Below are positions 44,585 to 53,192 of a DNA stretch of 64,000 nt, piece after piece. Within the stretch, counting starts at the first letter, position 1. Every line of letters begins with the position of its first letter. The translations under genes and the position numbers were made by a program. Source of the stretch: UQRS01 sp050946935 (lineage in GTDB: Bacteria; Bacillota; Clostridia; Oscillospirales; Acutalibacteraceae); assembly GCA_050946935.1 (NCBI GenBank), contig JBMNVR010000001.1, forward strand, positions 424,261 to 488,260, in the 5' to 3' direction. Under the pieces are notes generated by a model. It was not told the DNA's origin, searched no databases, and saw only the letters and a program-made list of their open reading frames with translations.

Positions 44585-47059
44585 ATGAAGAAAAAGCTTT
44601 GGGTCAAAGCGGCGAGCCTGACGCTCGCGCTGCTCCTCTGCCTGTCGTCGCTCGTAACAGCATCGGCGGCTGAAAATGTGCTGAACCTGACCTGGCCTTC
44701 CAGTTGGCAGGAGGGCACGCCGCCCAGTTGGGCGCTGGAAGCGTCGGAGGATGAGATCGCCAAGACCATTGCGGCTATCAATCAGGAATACAGTATACAA
44801 AAGGAAGGCGGCTATGATCTCGGAACGGCCGCCACGCTGACCGGCTGGGGCGATATGGTCAGCCTGCAGTTCCTGGATGGCAGTAATGTCGGCAACCCCT
44901 GGGGCGACAGCCGGAAATGGGGCGCTATTGTCGCGCCGTTTGCCGGCATGGCCTTCTCGATCAAAGGGTATCAGGCGGCCAGATACGGCTCAAACGGCGC
45001 CCCCCTCGGCAATGAGGTGGAGTGGACCAACCCGCAGGATGGAACCGTGTACGTTTACCAGCTCTTCACAAAGGGCGAGACCATCGTTTCCAAAAGCGGC
45101 ACGACGACCTATAGCTGGGGATATACTGTCGGATCGGGCGTCAGCGGAGACGTGGTCGAGGCTATGCGGTATGCCTATGCTTCAAGCGCATGGTCCAATC
45201 CGACCATGCGGGGTGCCTATAACCTCGGTTGTCTGCACAGCGACGCTAAGGTGACCGCCGACGGCATTGTGTATCAGGAGTTTTTCGGAAGCCAGAGTAC
45301 CGGCGCCTCGGCCCAGAGCGACCGCGGCTTGGACAAGGCGTACGGCATTTCCTATATTGTCGCGGCCGGTACCGACGCGACGGAAGCGTATATTGTTACG
45401 GATAAGATGTTCACGGCTTGGGCGTCCCTTTGGGGCAACCTGGATACGAACAGCCCCGACCGCTTCTCCCGCACCGGTGTGCCGGTCGGCAACCAGTACC
45501 GTAAGGATGGCAAGGTGTATCAGGACTTTGAGAAATGCACCCTCGTCGTGGGGGAGGATCCGATGAACCCGACCATCCTTTCCCGGGACAACGGGTTGTA
45601 TGATTTCGCGGTGGGGGAGAATCCGGTACTGATCGACGGAACGGAAATCCATGTTTTCCTGGATGACGGCACTCCGGTTACCGCTGTGGCGCCGACCTTC
45701 ACGATTGCCGAAACTGCCGTGGTGGACAAGGTTTCGGGGGAGACCTATGACTGTACCGATCCGGTAACCTTTACGGTCACGGCTGAAAATGGAGAGGCCG
45801 TCACCTACACGGTCACGGTTGAGGTCGGATCAGCGCCTTCGGACGCGGATAAGGCGGCCGCGGCCGCCTTTGCGGCCGATATGGCCGGGTTGACCGCCCC
45901 CTATACGGCCGATGACGCGGCCGTTGTGGAGGAGCTGTCGACAGCCTATGACGCGCTGACCTTTAAACAGAAGCTGCTGGTTGCGGAACAAAAGACCGCA
46001 TTGCAGGAGGCTGCGGCCGCAGTGGCCGCAGTGGTCAAGCATAAGCAACGGGTTGTCTTTGTCGGCGACAGCATTACCGCGCCGTCCGACGGATATACCG
46101 CCAAAACAGCCGCCATGTTCGACAGTGACGCTTACTCTTTTATGAATGCCGGACAGAGCGGTTACTGCCTCTCTCCCGCGGCGGACAGTCCGTTTACCTC
46201 TTTGTCGAATTATAAGAACAGCCAGTTGTTTGCACCGAACATCGTGTTCATCATGCTGGGCACCAATGACTCCAAACCGCGCAACTGGACCGACCGCGGC
46301 GTTTCGACCCGGTTTGAGCAGGATCTGAAAGATATGGTTGCCGCATACCGTGCGCTGGACAGCAAGCCTACGGTAGTGATCGCGACCTCGCCCACCGTGT
46401 ATATGGATAAGGGTCGGGTGGATACCATCGACAACGATACGGTCGACCTGATCGTCGCGATTCAGAAGAAGGTGGCCGAGGAGCTGGATTGCCCTCTGCT
46501 CGACATCAATGCGGTGACCAAGAATCAGGACAGTTGGTTCAATGACAACGATGGCGTCCATCCGAATCAGACCGGTCATGCCGGCATGGCCGAGGAGTTC
46601 GCCGCTATGGTTCGCGAGCTGTCGGAAATTACGGTGGCCGATTTTGCGGTCGAAGGAACGGTATTTGATTTTTCCGCCGACCGGACCGATTATACCGTAT
46701 CTACGGATGCGCTGCCGGATGTGGAAACACTGAAAGACAAAATCTCCGCCACGGTCGAGAACGGCGCGGTTGTCACCGGCGCCTATATGAAGGACGGGAA
46801 GGTTGTTGCCTATGCCAAGGCGATCTCGGCGACCGGGTACAGCTCGAAAACCTATACCGTGACCTTTACCGACCGGCTTGCGGGTGATGTGGACGGAGAC
46901 GGGAACGTTACCGTCTCCGATGTGGTCGAGCTGCGTAAGCTGATTGTAGCGGGAAGCTGGACCGAGCAGCAGTTCGCCGCCGGAAATCTGGACGAAGATC
47001 AGAATCTTACGGTCAGCGACGTGGTCGCGCTGCGGGCGCTGATTGTTGCCGGCGCCTGA
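44585..47059 (+). CDS. Secreted multidomain SGNH esterase with dockerin
   Basis: 824 residues from ATG 44585 (AAGGAG 11 bases upstream). Signal peptide to about residue 26. Residues ~30-320 include an LGFP-like repeat region (GVPVGNQYRKDGKVYQDFEK). A cadherin/Big-like domain follows (VAPTFTIAETAVVDKVSGE to TVTVEV). Then the SGNH hydrolase with GDSITAPSDGY (Ser496), GTNDSKPRN and DGVHPNQTGH, a second small beta domain, and a dockerin with two TVSDVVxLR repeats (second loop DEDQNL lacks Gly). Probably an extracellular acetyl esterase. Confidence 0.88.
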   Translation: MKKKLWVKAASLTLALLLCLSSLVTASAAENVLNLTWPSSWQEGTPPSWALEASEDEIAKTIAAINQEYSIQKEGGYDLGTAATLTGWGDMVSLQFLDGSNVGNPWGDSRKWGAIVAPFAGMAFSIKGYQAARYGSNGAPLGNEVEWTNPQDGTVYVYQLFTKGETIVSKSGTTTYSWGYTVGSGVSGDVVEAMRYAYASSAWSNPTMRGAYNLGCLHSDAKVTADGIVYQEFFGSQSTGASAQSDRGLDKAYGISYIVAAGTDATEAYIVTDKMFTAWASLWGNLDTNSPDRFSRTGVPVGNQYRKDGKVYQDFEKCTLVVGEDPMNPTILSRDNGLYDFAVGENPVLIDGTEIHVFLDDGTPVTAVAPTFTIAETAVVDKVSGETYDCTDPVTFTVTAENGEAVTYTVTVEVGSAPSDADKAAAAAFAADMAGLTAPYTADDAAVVEELSTAYDALTFKQKLLVAEQKTALQEAAAAVAAVVKHKQRVVFVGDSITAPSDGYTAKTAAMFDSDAYSFMNAGQSGYCLSPAADSPFTSLSNYKNSQLFAPNIVFIMLGTNDSKPRNWTDRGVSTRFEQDLKDMVAAYRALDSKPTVVIATSPTVYMDKGRVDTIDNDTVDLIVAIQKKVAEELDCPLLDINAVTKNQDSWFNDNDGVHPNQTGHAGMAEEFAAMVRELSEITVADFAVEGTVFDFSADRTDYTVSTDALPDVETLKDKISATVENGAVVTGAYMKDGKVVAYAKAISATGYSSKTYTVTFTDRLAGDVDGDGNVTVSDVVELRKLIVAGSWTEQQFAAGNLDEDQNLTVSDVVALRALIVAGA

Positions 47060-47168
47060 TCCGCACCGTTTGCCTTTTTAGAATGAAAATCCCTTGTTAT
47101 CCCGTGTTTTGAACCGAACCAATTTGTGCGGACAGTACAAAGAAGCCCCTATGTAGGAATATTCAGTT

Positions 47169-47653
47169 TTAAGCGGAGTGACGCCGCTGACGCTGCGCCA
47201 CTCCCGCTTTTGTCCGGATCTGCTCATGGTTGCAGAAGTAGATATAGTCATCAATCATGGACTGTGCTTCAGTAACTGTCCTCGGCTTGTGCCGATAGAT
47301 ACACTCTGTTTTCAGAATAGAGAAAAATTTTTCTGTCATCGCGTTATCATAAGGGTTTCCTTTCCTTGGCATAGACGGCATAATTTTGTAAGATTGAGTT
47401 AGATTAAAATACGCCTGTAAAGTATATGTAATCCTTGGTCGCTGTGAAGCTGTAACTCCGCAGCGACCCTCTTTTTCTCCTTTTTTATAGCCAACCGAAT
47501 CGTATCCAGCACAAGATTGGTCGTCCGGCGTGCGGCCGTCTTGTAGGCCACGATACTGTTGCCGTATAAATCTCGTATCATGGACAGATAGAGCATTTCC
47601 TGTATTTCCGGCACTAAAGCCTGTACTTGCGTATACGCTCTTTTTGACATCAC
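47169..47653 (-). pseudogene. IS3-family transposase fragment (OrfB C-terminal, frameshifted)
   Basis: Two frames together give the second half of an rve/DDE domain: YLSMIRDLYGNSIVAY (first Asp), LQLHSDQG (second Asp) and then, in the other frame, PRKGNPYDNAMTEKFFSILK (Glu), ending EQIRTKAGVAQRQRRHSA. A frameshift lies near 47400-47420. The N-terminal half is absent, so it is inactive. Confidence 0.8.
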
Positions 47654-47698
47654 AATACCCCCTCATGTAGGATAATAACTACATGAGGGGGTATTGTG
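47651..47698. repeat. Perfect 20-bp palindrome inside the IS remnant
   Basis: Arms 47651-47670 and 47679-47698 are exact complements (CACAATACCCCCTCATGTAG and its complement) around GATAATAA. A partial copy recurs at 53025-53062. Confidence 0.85.
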
Positions 47699-47753
47699 TC
47701 TATTGTCCGTTTTTACGGGTTCGGCTCATTTCTAAGGCGGCGGTTTTTGTTAT

Positions 47754-48440
47754 TAAATTAATAATCTAAAATTTTCAATTTTCTTGAGAATTAAACTTGC
47801 GGGATTATCACCATTCTTTTTATCGAAAATCATTTGTTCAATATCATTATCATTTAAGACAATTATCATTTTTGCTGATATACTCACATTTCGCGAGAAA
47901 TTTCATCAGATGAAGCATTTGTGCCTTTCCTTGCAATGATAATCCCAAACAATCCTGTACCGTGTTTTTTGAGATAATTTGCAATTTGTAAAACATCGGT
48001 TTTACTGATAGCTTTAGCTGAATTTTTTGCATCAATAACTATAAAATCAGCATAGTTTTTTTGAGATATTTCCACACACTGTCATCTCGAGCATAATTAG
48101 ATAAAATGAAATCTCTGCAATTCTTTTTACTTTTATCATTACTTTGCGGAATAAGAGCATTTAAAGGAGGGCAAAAAGGAACTCTAATATATTCCCCACA
48201 ATTTCTTGATACTTCACCCAATTTTCCCGCCCGCTTGGCCTGGTTTTAAGTTTATCTATTAAAGTTTGATATTCATCAAATTTCTTATCCCATAACTCGA
48301 TGCCGTTTTCTCTAATGTAACACTCATATTTTTGTGGTACTGCTTAAGTGCCACAGATGCCACATGTCCAGATTAACCGTTGCCCAAGTAGCGCTACCGA
48401 ACAATTAGGATATGCAAGACAATGTGCATAAAATAAGGTG
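47754..48440 (-). pseudogene. Decayed zinc-ribbon and restriction-endonuclease-like gene
   Basis: Three frames pieced together on the minus strand give a zinc-ribbon-like start (YPNCS then IWTCGICGT), a helical part (KFDEYQTLIDKLKTRPSGRE), and a PD-(D/E)xK-like core (NYADFIVIDAKNSAKAI, YLKKHGTGLFGIIIARKG), ending IENFRLLI at the TAA 47754-47756. Frame changes occur near 48170, in an A-run near 48060, and near 47890, plus a stop near 48348. AT-rich. Probably a remnant of a defence or mobile-element nuclease. Confidence 0.55.
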
Positions 48441-48719
48441 TATTTATTTGGAATGATGCCCAAAAATGCAAATAATGGATTGGGTAATTAACTACAAATA
48501 GAGGCACAGTTTAAACATTGCCCGTGTCCAGTCTATTGTTAATAGTAACCTAGTAAAACGCCGGCATATACTCCAATTTAAATTCAATTTGTTGCAAGAT
48601 TTTGTTATTTTCAGGCAACATATGGTGATGTATTTGTTTAAAAAGAATGATATAATACTCGCGTAAATTATAAAAATTAATTTATTTTACACAAAAAATT
48701 GGATTTGGAGGTTTTCAAA
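48441..48719 (+). promoter_or_regulatory. AT-rich upstream region of the GH106-like gene with -10 element
   Basis: No gene seen. TATAAT at 48651-48656 is preceded by TGA, an extended -10 pattern; the -35 is weak. Two ribosome sites follow downstream (48705-48711 and 48770-48774). Confidence 0.45.
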
Positions 48720-48806
48720 ATGAAATTATTAAATCAATTGCAAACAATAGAAATAAATAATACTTGTTTGGAGGCATTTGGTTATGAAAATTTCAGCAAA
48801 ATTTAA
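48720..48806 (+). CDS. Small upstream ORF overlapping the GH106-like start
   Basis: 28 codons from ATG 48720, with TTGGAGG 8 bases upstream, ending at TAA 48804-48806. It overlaps the first 23 bases of the next gene in another frame. The peptide begins MKLLNQLQTIEINN and has no recognisable domain. The strong ribosome site suggests it is translated and may couple or regulate translation of the big gene. Confidence 0.4.
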   Translation: MKLLNQLQTIEINNTCLEAFGYENFSKI

Positions 48807-51800
48807 AAAATTTATTACAATTTTACTTTCGCTAACACTAATAACAGCAGCTGGAGGTGCACAAATGGCAACGCATGCAGACACAACCGATTCGTTGTAT
48901 GAATCATTCAAAAATCCATCGTTGGATACAAAACCGGCGCCATTATGGTTCTGGAACAGCGAAGTTGAAGACATGACTACTGATCAGGTTAGAGAAATTG
49001 TCCGTGAATCATATCTGCAAAGCGGATATGGCGGATTTGGAATTCTACCCGAGTGGCAAAGTTCATATTTAACAGATGAATATTTTGCATTGTACGAAGC
49101 CGCATTGGATGAAGGCAGCAAATATGGTATGAGATTTTCATTGTATGATGAAAATGGATTCCCAAGCTATAATGCCGGTGGGCTTTTAGAGGAGAACTAC
49201 CCTGAACTAACCACAAAAAGGCTCGACATGTATCAGAAAAATGCATCTAACGGGCAAACTGTAAAAATAAAATTGCCTGACGGAAAGCTTATGGGCGCCG
49301 TGGCGATGAATACTGACACCCTCGAAAGAATTGATATCAGTGAGTTTGCTGTGGTTAATGAGGCTAACACAGGCTTTGACCCAGCATCGGTGCCAATTGG
49401 TGTTTCAGCGTCTTCCACATACAGCATATCACCAGGATACGAGGCCGCAAAGGCGGTTGATGGCAAGATGAGCACCCGTTGGAATTCAGAATCTGGTTCA
49501 GGCGGAAAACAATATTTGATAATTAAATATGACGAAGCCAAAACATTCGACCGGGTTGATGTTTTTGAAGATTCTGACCCGGAGCTACACAGAACAAGCG
49601 AATATTTTATTCAATATTATGATTATACAGAATCCAAGTGGGTGAATCTCGCCAAAGGGAAAAAAATCACCGACACAGGAGTTAGCCACTCGTTTGATGC
49701 TATAAATACCGATATGGTTCGATTATACATAAAAAGTGTAACCAGTGACAGTGCATCAATCAGTGAATTTCACGTATTTTGCGGTGACGAAAAGCTGGCT
49801 GTGCCTACCACAGAAGATCCAAGCCAATCGGCTGGAGTTTCGGGTTCCAGCCGCTATAATGAGGATTTTGATGCTAAATTTGCGTTTGACGGAAGTTTTG
49901 CTACACGTTGGAATTCTGCCGATGCAACCAATCCTCCTCACTGGCTGGAAATGAAATTCAGCGGTTTAAAAACCGTTGACAATGTTAAGGTTTATCAGAG
50001 CATGGATCGTATCACAAAATTTGAGATACAATATTGGGAAAACGATCAGTGGAAAACCTGCTATGACGGCACTTCAATCGGTCAGGACACCGAAGGTTCG
50101 CACATAATCTTTGACCCCGTGACCACCACAAAAATGCGTTTATACATTACCCAAACCAGCGATTTCAACCCGTCAATTTGGGAACTGGAATTTTATGATG
50201 GTGATACATTATTGAGCTATGACGATGACAGTGAACAAAATGGTTCCCACCTTGAATACACCGTTCCTGAAGGAAATTGGAAGGTAATGGCGTTTGTATG
50301 TGTGGTTGACGGTCGTGACGGAATGGATTATTTAAGCAAAGATTCTGTCGCCGCATTCATCGATATTACATATGAAGCATATTATTCAAGATTTAAGAAA
50401 TATTTTGATAATGGCACAATAGTCTCAGCATTTTTTGATGAGCCATCTTTCTGGCCTGCCGGAGGAAGAACGCCATATGGTGCCGACGGAGCAAGATTTT
50501 GGACCCCCACTTTCAATGAAGATTATGAGAACCATTTCGGCTCCTCCCCCGTTCTGGATTATCCAGCATTGTTTATGGATATCGGGGAAAGCACGGCTGA
50601 GGCAAGGGACAAATTTCAATATATCAGAACCGAGCTTTTCGCAAATAATTATATCGGTCAATTGAATGAATGGTGTGCCGACCACGGAATTGAATTAACC
50701 GGTCATATGCTTTTTGAAGAATGGGTTAATCCTGTAGGTGTCCATGGTGACTTGATGAAGGTATTCAAGAATCAGGCAATTCCGGGTGTCGACCTCATTA
50801 ACAATTTCGGTTACACCCAAGAGGCATATAAAATCGTGTCTTCATCAGCTAACAACTGGGATAAGAGCCGTGTTATGTCTGAAGCTTTCGGTGTTTTCCA
50901 GGGCAAGAATATGGACGATATCTATCGCTCATCAATGGATCTTTTTGCTAAGGGAATTAATCTGATTATCCCCCATGCTGTTTGGTATGATGACGATCCG
51001 TCAAAAGTTACTTATGTTCCGGAATTGTCATATCGTGACGCTAATTTCGGACCACATCTTTCAGCGTTTAGTGATTATATCGGAAGGTCTCAGACCATTC
51101 TTCAGCAAGGTACCCATGTGGCTGATATAGGAATGGTTTACCCTATCGACTACCTTGAATCAGAGTTTTATTTTAATGACAGTCCAAACAACCCGGAAGA
51201 TGCCGATTATATGAATATCGGAGAGATTTTATCTTTAAACGCACGTAAAGATTTCACATATCTGCATCCTGATGTAATTGATGATCGTTGCAGCGTTGAT
51301 GGTGCCAAATTTCAGCTGAACAACCAAGTGAATAGTGAATCATATAAAGTTATGATTATTCCTGGCTGCAAAGTTATAAGCCTCACCAATTTAGAGAAAA
51401 TCAAAAAATTCTATGATAATGGTGGCAAAGTCATCGGAACAACACAGCTTCCCTATTTGGGAACCCGTGCCGAGGACAATGCAAAGGTTGCCGAAATAAT
51501 AGAAGAAATGTTTGGAATTGACCCAACGAAAGAAATCACATCAGACGGAATAAACTATATTAGCTCAAGCAACTACAGTTCCAATTATAATGCCGAAATG
51601 GCTTTTGACGGAATTTATGGTAGTGGCAGTCGTTGGAACGCAGGACAGCACGGTGCTGATCAGTGGTTGGGGGTTGAGTTTCCTGAGAAAACCTGGGTTG
51701 ACCACGTTGTTATAACTGAAAGCTTCGGAAGGGTTAGTGGCTTCGAGATTCAATATTGGGATGACTCTACCGCTGTTTGGAAAACAGTCCACACCGGAAC

Positions 51801-52548
51801 AGAGATTGGAACTTCCAAGGAAATCGAGTTCGGTGCTATAAACACAACAAAAATTCGTGTTTATTTTACTGGTGTTAGCAACAATAGCGCTTCCATAGAA
51901 GAATTTGAAATTTATATGGGAGGGAGCAAAAATCTAGCATTAGACACCAGCCAGATTACCAATATAAATGAGAATCAGGCTGGTGGAAAAGCGTATTTCA
52001 TAGGTAAAAACGCCAAGAAAAATCTACCCACAGCACTTGATGATGCCCTTTCGGTTTATGATCTTGAGATTGATAATGTTGGCAATATAAATGGTGGAAA
52101 TCTCAGCTATATTCACAAGATTGTTGATGGAAGAGACGTGTATTTCTTCGGAAATTCCAGCGATGATGTTGTCGATGCCACTGTTCAAATACGTGGCGAG
52201 TTGAATAACCCCATGTTCTGGGACCCACTAACCGGCGACAAATCCAAGGCGGATTATACCGTAAGTCAAGTTGACGGTGAAACGGTTACAACCGTTCAGT
52301 TGAAACTGGGTGCAATAAAGTCCCTGTTCTTGGTTCCGGAATTAGCCGATGATGATTTCTTGCTGGGCGATATTGATGATGATGGTAAGGTTACCGTATC
52401 GGATGTTGTTAAACTTCGCCAGCTTATAATGTCCTCTAAATGCAGCGACAAACAGCTTAAAGCCGGCGATTTTGATACCAATAAATCACTCACTGTTTCC
52501 GATGTAGTTGCACTGCGTAGCCATATTGTGAAAGGTTCCCATATGTAA
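48784..52548 (+). CDS. GH106-like secreted glycosidase with three CBM32-type modules and dockerin
   Basis: 1254 residues from ATG 48784 (GGAGG, 9-base spacing). Signal peptide to about residue 34. The catalytic region begins PAPLWFWNSEVEDM and QSGYGGFGILPEW, as in GH106 alpha-L-rhamnosidase-like proteins. It is interrupted by two discoidin/CBM32-like modules (~200-330, ~350-475), resumes (~476-910, with SAFFDEPSFW and GHMLFEEWVNP), then carries a third CBM32 (~918-1046), a closing beta part, and a dockerin (~1193-1250; second loop DTNKSL lacks Gly). Markedly AT-rich and flanked by IS remnants, so probably acquired. Confidence 0.82.
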   Translation: MKISAKFKKFITILLSLTLITAAGGAQMATHADTTDSLYESFKNPSLDTKPAPLWFWNSEVEDMTTDQVREIVRESYLQSGYGGFGILPEWQSSYLTDEYFALYEAALDEGSKYGMRFSLYDENGFPSYNAGGLLEENYPELTTKRLDMYQKNASNGQTVKIKLPDGKLMGAVAMNTDTLERIDISEFAVVNEANTGFDPASVPIGVSASSTYSISPGYEAAKAVDGKMSTRWNSESGSGGKQYLIIKYDEAKTFDRVDVFEDSDPELHRTSEYFIQYYDYTESKWVNLAKGKKITDTGVSHSFDAINTDMVRLYIKSVTSDSASISEFHVFCGDEKLAVPTTEDPSQSAGVSGSSRYNEDFDAKFAFDGSFATRWNSADATNPPHWLEMKFSGLKTVDNVKVYQSMDRITKFEIQYWENDQWKTCYDGTSIGQDTEGSHIIFDPVTTTKMRLYITQTSDFNPSIWELEFYDGDTLLSYDDDSEQNGSHLEYTVPEGNWKVMAFVCVVDGRDGMDYLSKDSVAAFIDITYEAYYSRFKKYFDNGTIVSAFFDEPSFWPAGGRTPYGADGARFWTPTFNEDYENHFGSSPVLDYPALFMDIGESTAEARDKFQYIRTELFANNYIGQLNEWCADHGIELTGHMLFEEWVNPVGVHGDLMKVFKNQAIPGVDLINNFGYTQEAYKIVSSSANNWDKSRVMSEAFGVFQGKNMDDIYRSSMDLFAKGINLIIPHAVWYDDDPSKVTYVPELSYRDANFGPHLSAFSDYIGRSQTILQQGTHVADIGMVYPIDYLESEFYFNDSPNNPEDADYMNIGEILSLNARKDFTYLHPDVIDDRCSVDGAKFQLNNQVNSESYKVMIIPGCKVISLTNLEKIKKFYDNGGKVIGTTQLPYLGTRAEDNAKVAEIIEEMFGIDPTKEITSDGINYISSSNYSSNYNAEMAFDGIYGSGSRWNAGQHGADQWLGVEFPEKTWVDHVVITESFGRVSGFEIQYWDDSTAVWKTVHTGTEIGTSKEIEFGAINTTKIRVYFTGVSNNSASIEEFEIYMGGSKNLALDTSQITNINENQAGGKAYFIGKNAKKNLPTALDDALSVYDLEIDNVGNINGGNLSYIHKIVDGRDVYFFGNSSDDVVDATVQIRGELNNPMFWDPLTGDKSKADYTVSQVDGETVTTVQLKLGAIKSLFLVPELADDDFLLGDIDDDGKVTVSDVVKLRQLIMSSKCSDKQLKAGDFDTNKSLTVSDVVALRSHIVKGSHM

Positions 52549-52639
52549 ACAAATTTAGCAGAGGGTGCAATCACCTGTATCGGTGATTGCACCCTCAATT
52601 GTAAAGATAAATTGGAGGAAATTTTAAATGTCCTTGCGA

Positions 52640-52870
52640 GCGTAACGTTCTAAAACAATATTTACTCACCTTTTCGCTAAGTTCAGGATCGTTTTTCTGT
52701 CTTCTGAGATAGCGTCTCGTATATGTGTCATCATCCTAACCTTATCCTCCGTCATATATGGGTTGGTGCTGTCCGGCTGCTCCCATTTGGGGATAACATT
52801 TTCATCCGGTATAAGCACCTTGGCAAACAAGCTGGGTGCCACCGTAGGTGTCCAGGTTTCCTGCAATGTT
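52640..52870 (-). pseudogene. Phage structural-protein fragment (carbohydrate-binding-like)
   Basis: The minus strand reads QETWTPTVAPSLF, then IPKWEQPDSTNPYMTEDKV. Phage tail/lysis-region chitin-binding-like modules have the pattern QxxWTPxxAPxLW...W.QP.g..pY..GDkV. The frame then degrades, and a neighbouring frame shows DDDTYTRRYL. No start and no flanking phage genes, so this is a relic. Confidence 0.4.
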
Positions 52871-52975
52871 TCTCCATCTTTAACAGTTTACCTCATATTG
52901 CTGCTCAGCCACAATGTTACGAGCCGGTGCATCTTTACGAGGCCGTCTCTTGGGCCGGATGACAATTCCTTATGC

Positions 52976-53062
52976 GAGCATTTCCTGTATTTCCGGCAAT
53001 AAAGCCTGTACTTGCGTATGAGGACATCACAATCCCCCCTCATGCAGTTATTATTCTACATG
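52976..53062. mobile_element. Second IS3-family remnant
   Basis: Near-identical to 47590-47687 of the first IS copy (GAGCATTTCCTGTATTTCC, AAAGCCTGTACTTGCGTAT, ACATCACAAT then CCTCATG), with a short deletion. Only the transposase N-proximal piece and part of the 20-bp palindrome survive. Together with 47110-47728 it brackets the AT-rich segment. Confidence 0.75.
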
Positions 53063-53073
53063 TATTTATGGCT

Positions 53074-53134
53074 ACAAAAAATATCCGCCGCAGAGGTTTT
53101 TTATTATTCAACCCCGATTTGGCGGATATTTTTT
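53074..53134. repeat. Dispersed palindromic repeat, copy 1
   Basis: Begins ACAAAAAATATCCGCCGCAG and ends GGCGGATATTTTTT; the ends pair with each other. About 85% or more alike by eye to 63851-63910 at the far end of the window. Confidence 0.75.
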
Positions 53135-53192
53135 AAAGCACTCGAAAGCACTCGAAACGCAAGATATCGCCGCGGCAATTTCGACGGTTTGC

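Larger units (their letters stand above)
47110..47728 (-). mobile_element. Internally deleted IS3-family element
   Basis: Imperfect terminal inverted repeats: left end TGAACCGAACC at 47110, right end (reverse strand) TGAGCCGAACC ending at 47728, both continuing with CGGACA. Flanked by TTT on both sides, compatible with a 3-bp target duplication. The element is ~620 bp instead of the usual 1.2-1.5 kb and keeps only the end of the transposase. Confidence 0.75.
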
